Shown here one piece after another: positions 59,761-64,000 of a DNA stretch of 64,000 nucleotides. The stretch is from NCBI GenBank assembly GCA_015063985.1, contig SVTC01000002.1, positions 107,888 to 171,887 of the forward strand. Direction: 5' to 3'. Each line of letters begins with the position of its first letter. Positions within the stretch are counted from its first letter, which is position 1. The stretch comes from Oscillospiraceae bacterium (lineage in GTDB: Bacteria; Bacillota; Clostridia; Oscillospirales; SIG627). A program made the position numbers and the translations under genes. The notes under the pieces were generated by a model that saw nothing but the letters and a program-made list of their open reading frames with translations, searched no databases and was not told the DNA's origin.

Positions 59761-60774
59761 ATGACTAAAGAAGAAGCAAAGGCTTTGAAAAAAGCAAGTA
59801 AGCAGAAGATCAAGGTCGATTTTGAGCGTACCAATGCATGGGAACGCTTTAAGCTCAAGTATCTCACTTGGACGTTCATAAAGAAGGTTCTTTGGTTCCT
59901 TCTGAGATTTCTCCTCCTGCTGGGAATTGCATACGTAATTCTTTATCCCTTCATTTCTAAGATCTTCGGCTCCTTTATGAGCCGTCAGGACCTTGTAGAC
60001 GTCAGTGTTAAGCTGATACCCAAGTATCCCAATCTTGATATCTATACAGCCATTCTGGAAGAGAATAAATATTGGGAAGCCTTTACAAACACCTTCATCC
60101 TTTCCCTTGTTACCGCTACTATTCAGACCTTTATCTGCGCGGTGGTAGGCTACGGATTTGCGAAGTTTAAGTTTAAGGGTAATAGCCTGATGTTCGGTTG
60201 TGTAATGCTTGCGATGATCGTTCCTCCCAGAACACTTACTCTTGCATTCATCAACTTCTTCAAGGACTTTAAGATCTTCGGACTTATACCGGTGGGCGAA
60301 AACGTCAACCTGCTCAACACATATTGGCCCTTCCTGTTGCTCTGTATCGGCGCGCTGTACTTTAAGAACGGACTTTACGTATTTATGCTTCGTCAGTTCT
60401 ATAAGGGCGTACCCGATGAGCTTGAAGAGGCGGCTTATATCGACGGCTCAGGCGTTTTCAAGACGTTCATCCGTATAATCCTTCCCCTCAGCGTTCCTAT
60501 GATGATCACAGTATTCATCTTCAGCTTTGCTTGGCAGTGGACAGATACCTTCTATTCCGGTCTGTTCTTCACCAACCAGGGTAACTACCTGATCACACAG
60601 ATAGTTAAGGTGCCCGGAAGTCTTGCTGATTCTACCTTCGTAGCTCAGGGACTTTACAATAACTGTATCACCAATACCTGCGGACTTTTGATAATCCTTC
60701 CTCTTATCCTTATCTATTGCTTCTGCCAGAAGTACATAGTTCAGGGTATCGAGCGTTCCGGTATCGTTGGTTAA
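59761..60774 (+). CDS. Carbohydrate ABC transporter permease, MalG type (pair 2)
   Basis: 337 residues. N-terminal positively charged cytoplasmic tail (~35 residues), six TM helices, EAA loop VPDELEEAAYIDGSGVFKTFIRIILPLSVP. GGGAGG precedes ATG. It is the last gene of the operon; a strong terminator follows. No ATP-binding subunit is encoded anywhere in this operon. Confidence 0.93.
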   Translation: MTKEEAKALKKASKQKIKVDFERTNAWERFKLKYLTWTFIKKVLWFLLRFLLLLGIAYVILYPFISKIFGSFMSRQDLVDVSVKLIPKYPNLDIYTAILEENKYWEAFTNTFILSLVTATIQTFICAVVGYGFAKFKFKGNSLMFGCVMLAMIVPPRTLTLAFINFFKDFKIFGLIPVGENVNLLNTYWPFLLLCIGALYFKNGLYVFMLRQFYKGVPDELEEAAYIDGSGVFKTFIRIILPLSVPMMITVFIFSFAWQWTDTFYSGLFFTNQGNYLITQIVKVPGSLADSTFVAQGLYNNCITNTCGLLIILPLILIYCFCQKYIVQGIERSGIVG

Positions 60775-60786
60775 TACGGCTTTATT

Positions 60787-60820
60787 ACATCCTCCCCAAA
60801 TCGGGGAGGATGTTTTTTTT
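60787..60820 (+). terminator. Terminator of the ABC operon
   Basis: ACATCCTCCCC pairs with GGGGAGGATGT (11 bp) followed by a run of eight Ts. It starts 13 bases after the last stop codon. Confidence 0.95.
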
Positions 60821-60922
60821 GAGCATATGTAAACCTTCTTTGTGATAAATGTATAAAAAAACAAGAGCAATATGTGAGAACTGAACAAAAATAATTTTCA
60901 TTGAAAAAATGAATAAAAACTG

Positions 60923-60951
60923 TAGACAAATCGAGAAAATTATTGTATAAT
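60923..60951 (+). promoter_or_regulatory. Promoter of the GLUG-repeat protein gene
   Basis: TAGACA (60923-60928), 17 bases, TATAAT (60946-60951). A small hairpin AGCCCC-CAAT-GGGGCT (about 60965-60980) lies in the leader and AAAGGAG precedes ATG 61009. Confidence 0.7.
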
Positions 60952-61008
60952 TGTATATGTATAAAAGCCCCCAATGGGGCTAAATAAAATCCTAAAAGGA
61001 GAAAAATT

Positions 61009-64000
61009 ATGAAGAAACTGTTAAGCGTAGTTTTAGCAGTGCTTATGGTAATGTCCCTTGCGACATACGCAGTTAGCGCAGCTATAACTCCCACTGATGG
61101 TTGGTACGATTCCTTCACCGGAAGCGTATATACCATCGGCTCTGCAGAGGAATTTGCTGCCTTCTTGAAGACCAGCGATAACTTTGAGGGCAAAACTGTT
61201 ATTCTCACTGCTGACATCAAGCTCAATGACGGCGATGCAGCAACCTGGGGAACAACAGCACCCGCTAACTCCTTTACCTCCAAGTCTTCCTTCAACGGAA
61301 CCTTTGACGGTCAGGGTCATACCATTAGCGGATTTTACGGTACTAACGGCTTGTTCAGCATACTCAATGGCGCAACCGTTAAGAACCTCAATCTTGTTAA
61401 CACCTACATTAACGGAGGAACATCCGGTTCAAGAGGTGCTATTGTGGGAAATCCCAAGGGTAACACCACTCTTGACACTGTTTACGTAGACGCTACCGTA
61501 GTTTGCGGAAATAGCAGTGGTATCGTTGCCGGTGACCAGGGCGCAGGTACCTTCACCGCAAAGAACGTATGGAGTGCAGGTAACGTTATCAGCACCGGTT
61601 ACTACGTATCCGGTATCCTCGGAAACCAGGAATCCAACCACACAGTATTTGAGAACTGTCTCAACACTGCAAACATCGTTATCGGAAACGCAGATCACGC
61701 TTCCGGTATCTCCAACGCAGTATACGGCGGCTCTCAGAAAGCAACTAACTGTGTAAACCTTGGTACAATGAAGAAAACCAAGGACGGCGTTCAGAGCCTT
61801 ACCGGTTCTGCAATTGCTCACTGTATCAGCAACGGCAATAACAAGGTTACATTGACCAACTGCTACGGTTTGGATGGAGCTACTGCTTCCATGAACCCTG
61901 CTGATGACAGAAACACCGGTGATAATGCATCTTACAAGATCCCCGAAGGCACTGTAAAGACCATTGCTGCAAACGCTGATCTTAATGCTCTTGCAACCGC
62001 TCTCGGTTCCGCATGGACCGTTAAGGACGGCAAGCTCGCTCTTAAGCTTGAATTTTCCAGCGACTACATCCTCATCGACGAGTGGGCAGAGCTTACCGCA
62101 TGGGCAGCTAACGGCTCCAACGATGCAGGAAAGACAGTTCTTCTTCTCAAGAACGTAACTGCTCCCGCAGATGCAACCTGGACTTCCAAGCCTGAGTTTG
62201 CAGGCACCTTCGATGGCTGTGGCAACACCATCAGCGGTCTCAAGGGCGCAAACGGTTTGATAGCTAAGCTTACCGGTACCACCGCTATCAAGAACCTTTC
62301 CATTGTTGACGCCACTTTAGGAGTGGCAGATGGCGGAACAGTCGCCTCCTTCGCAGGAACGGCTTCAAACGGTGTTATTGCTACTTTTGAAAACTGCTAT
62401 TCCAATGCGGTTATCACTGCTAAGCAGCATTCCGGCGGTATTATGGGTTATGCAGGTGGCACCAACAGCAATGTAACCTTCAAGGGTTGCTGGTTTGATG
62501 GATCTGTCAGCACAACCAACGAGTACAACTCCGGTATTCTCGGAAACCAGGAAAGCTGCACAGCTACATTTATTGATTGCTTGAACACCGGTACAATTCA
62601 GTCTGGTGCAGATAGAGGTGTAGCTTCCGGTATTTCCGGTGCTGTTTATAAAGGCTCTCTTACCTTGACCAACTGTGTTAACATAGGTTTGGTCGGTGCA
62701 GAAGGCAAGACCGGTACTACAGCATTTACTGCTATAGTAAGAGAGGGCGGTTCCTTTAGTGCAACAAATTGCTATGCTCTTGATACATCTGTTCCCACTA
62801 AGATGCTCGGTTGCGCTGAGTGCGCACTCGGCTCTCACGAGCTTGGTCACAACGATAATCAGGGTATGGAGTGGTTCACTGCAGAAGAGTACGGCGACGT
62901 TCTCACTGCTCTCGGTGCAACCTGGGCTCCCTACTACTCTACTTATGAAGACTTCATTCCCGTACCCGCAGCATTCGCAAATGAGCGTCCCGCTTCTACA
63001 AAGCCTGCTGAGATCGGTACCTGGGAAGAGCTTGTAGCATGGGCTCAGGACAGCTACGACGGCGATGCTAAGACCTACGAGCTCACTGCAGACATCACCA
63101 TGCCTGCAGACGCAACTTGGGCTCCCAAGGCTAACTTCAAGGGTACCTTCGACGGTAAGGGTCACAAGATCATCGGTCTTGACAATGCATTCATTACAAA
63201 TATCACCGGTGGTGAGATCAAGAATATCGGTTTCATTGACTTTACTCGCAAGGATCTTGCTTCCAACAATAAGGGTCTTGTTTCAGACTTTGTTAAAGCA
63301 GACGCTGCATTCACCAACGTATTCGTTTCCGGTTCTCTTACCACCGGCAAGTGCAACAGCTTTGGTGCATTTGTAGGAGATATCGCTCCCAACGGCGCCA
63401 ACATCACAGTTACCTTTACAAGCTGCTGGAATGATGCTGATATCGTATGTGGCGATAGATATGCTTCCGGCTTTGTAGGAAACAACGAGTCTAACAACAC
63501 AGTTTTCGTCAACTGTCTCAACACAGGTGACGTTGAAGCAGCAGGTGTAAGCGGAGATCCCATTGCGTCCGGCTTCGCAGGCGCAGTTTACAGCGGCAAT
63601 CTTGTAATGACCAACTGTGTAAACCTCGGCAAGATCACTTCCGCTTCCGCTAAGCCCGTTGGCGCTTTGAGCTTCAGAGCATACAACGTTACTGCAGACG
63701 CATTCAAGAACTGCTACGCTCTTGAAGGCTCCGCAGCATATCTCGGCAGCGAGAATGAAGGACTTCAGGGCGAAGTTGAAGGCAAGTTTGCCTGGACAAC
63801 CGCAAGTGAATTCCAGACTCTTATCGGCGATCTCGGCGCAGATTGGGATAAGTATTGGCTCAGTGACAGCGCCTTCATTCCCGTACCCGCGGTATTTAAG
63901 AATGAACAGCCTGTTGACCCCAACAAGATCACAATTTCCACTTGGGAAGAGCTTGTTGCATGGGCAGCAGACACTTCCAACAATGCAGATAAGACAGTAG
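61009..64000 (+). CDS. Secreted GLUG-repeat / beta-helix surface protein (partial, runs off the window)
   Basis: 997 codons visible, no stop, so the gene continues to the right. Signal peptide (MKKLLSVVLAVLMVMSLATYAVSA). Then large repeats of about 300 residues beginning near residues 30, 345 and 665, and a fourth starting near the right edge (STWEELVAWA). Each holds W/S-EEF-A/E-L-xAW, TFDGxGHTIxGL, GAIVG/GGIMGYAG, SGILGNQES-type GLUG segments and NCVN-LG. Such repeats form parallel beta-helices on adhesins and cell-surface proteins. No catalytic or anchoring domain is visible yet; an LPXTG or S-layer anchor would be at the unseen C-terminus. Confidence 0.85.
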   Translation, partial: MKKLLSVVLAVLMVMSLATYAVSAAITPTDGWYDSFTGSVYTIGSAEEFAAFLKTSDNFEGKTVILTADIKLNDGDAATWGTTAPANSFTSKSSFNGTFDGQGHTISGFYGTNGLFSILNGATVKNLNLVNTYINGGTSGSRGAIVGNPKGNTTLDTVYVDATVVCGNSSGIVAGDQGAGTFTAKNVWSAGNVISTGYYVSGILGNQESNHTVFENCLNTANIVIGNADHASGISNAVYGGSQKATNCVNLGTMKKTKDGVQSLTGSAIAHCISNGNNKVTLTNCYGLDGATASMNPADDRNTGDNASYKIPEGTVKTIAANADLNALATALGSAWTVKDGKLALKLEFSSDYILIDEWAELTAWAANGSNDAGKTVLLLKNVTAPADATWTSKPEFAGTFDGCGNTISGLKGANGLIAKLTGTTAIKNLSIVDATLGVADGGTVASFAGTASNGVIATFENCYSNAVITAKQHSGGIMGYAGGTNSNVTFKGCWFDGSVSTTNEYNSGILGNQESCTATFIDCLNTGTIQSGADRGVASGISGAVYKGSLTLTNCVNIGLVGAEGKTGTTAFTAIVREGGSFSATNCYALDTSVPTKMLGCAECALGSHELGHNDNQGMEWFTAEEYGDVLTALGATWAPYYSTYEDFIPVPAAFANERPASTKPAEIGTWEELVAWAQDSYDGDAKTYELTADITMPADATWAPKANFKGTFDGKGHKIIGLDNAFITNITGGEIKNIGFIDFTRKDLASNNKGLVSDFVKADAAFTNVFVSGSLTTGKCNSFGAFVGDIAPNGANITVTFTSCWNDADIVCGDRYASGFVGNNESNNTVFVNCLNTGDVEAAGVSGDPIASGFAGAVYSGNLVMTNCVNLGKITSASAKPVGALSFRAYNVTADAFKNCYALEGSAAYLGSENEGLQGEVEGKFAWTTASEFQTLIGDLGADWDKYWLSDSAFIPVPAVFKNEQPVDPNKITISTWEELVAWAADTSNNADKTV

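Overview
The window looks like a chromosomal segment of a Gram-positive, low-to-mid GC anaerobe of the class Clostridia, probably an uncultured gut-type lineage. I base this on Shine-Dalgarno sites close to AGGAGG in front of nearly every gene, TTGACA-N17-TATAAT promoters, the zinc-type S14 protein, a noc/parA/parB trio with a perfect parS site, and families typical of Bacillota (UPF0340, DUF6062, DUF5696, PadR regulators). I see no rRNA, tRNA, CRISPR array or intact transposon. The species cannot be named from the sequence.

Layout. Bases 1-12 kb form a mixed accessory stretch: an XRE regulator, an M23 peptidase / metallo-beta-lactamase lipoprotein / rsmI operon, a multi-domain peptidoglycan-binding protein, a small lipoprotein behind a strongly structured RNA leader or small RNA, a TetR regulator and a one-TM protein. 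They are interleaved with GC-rich interspersed repeats and a six-copy 95-bp tandem repeat. Bases 12-17 kb hold an OGG-type glycosylase / zinc-ribbon protein / glyA / rarA operon and a DUF6062 gene; 17-19.7 kb is the SpoIIIE/FtsK translocase. Bases 19.8-25.5 kb appear to be one operon read leftwards from a PadR promoter with a palindromic operator: PadR, membrane protein, an E2/CAT-like acyltransferase lacking the catalytic histidine, acyl-AMP ligase, acyl carrier protein, second acyl-AMP ligase.

At about 25.5 kb the coding strand switches from mostly minus to entirely plus. Just right of the switch lie noc, parS, parA and parB, so this is probably origin-proximal chromosome, although dnaA and the gidAB genes are absent. 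Bases 29.5-45.7 kb are a canonical S10-spc-alpha ribosomal super-operon (rpsJ to rplQ with secY, adk, map, a KOW protein, infA, rpmJ, rpoA) behind a roughly 310-nt leader. Then come a UPF0340 protein and two tandem YgjV-like membrane proteins.

Bases 48.3-60.8 kb carry a seven-gene secretion/transport operon: a very large secreted solute-binding protein with carbohydrate-binding-like N-terminal modules, two ABC permease pairs, an NHL-repeat/YIP1 membrane protein and a DUF5696 secreted protein, with no ATPase gene. I regard this locus and the PadR/acyl-ligase operon as the best candidates for undescribed systems, together with the structured RNA at 9.05-9.26 kb. The window ends inside a long secreted repeat protein (GLUG/beta-helix type) that runs off the right edge.
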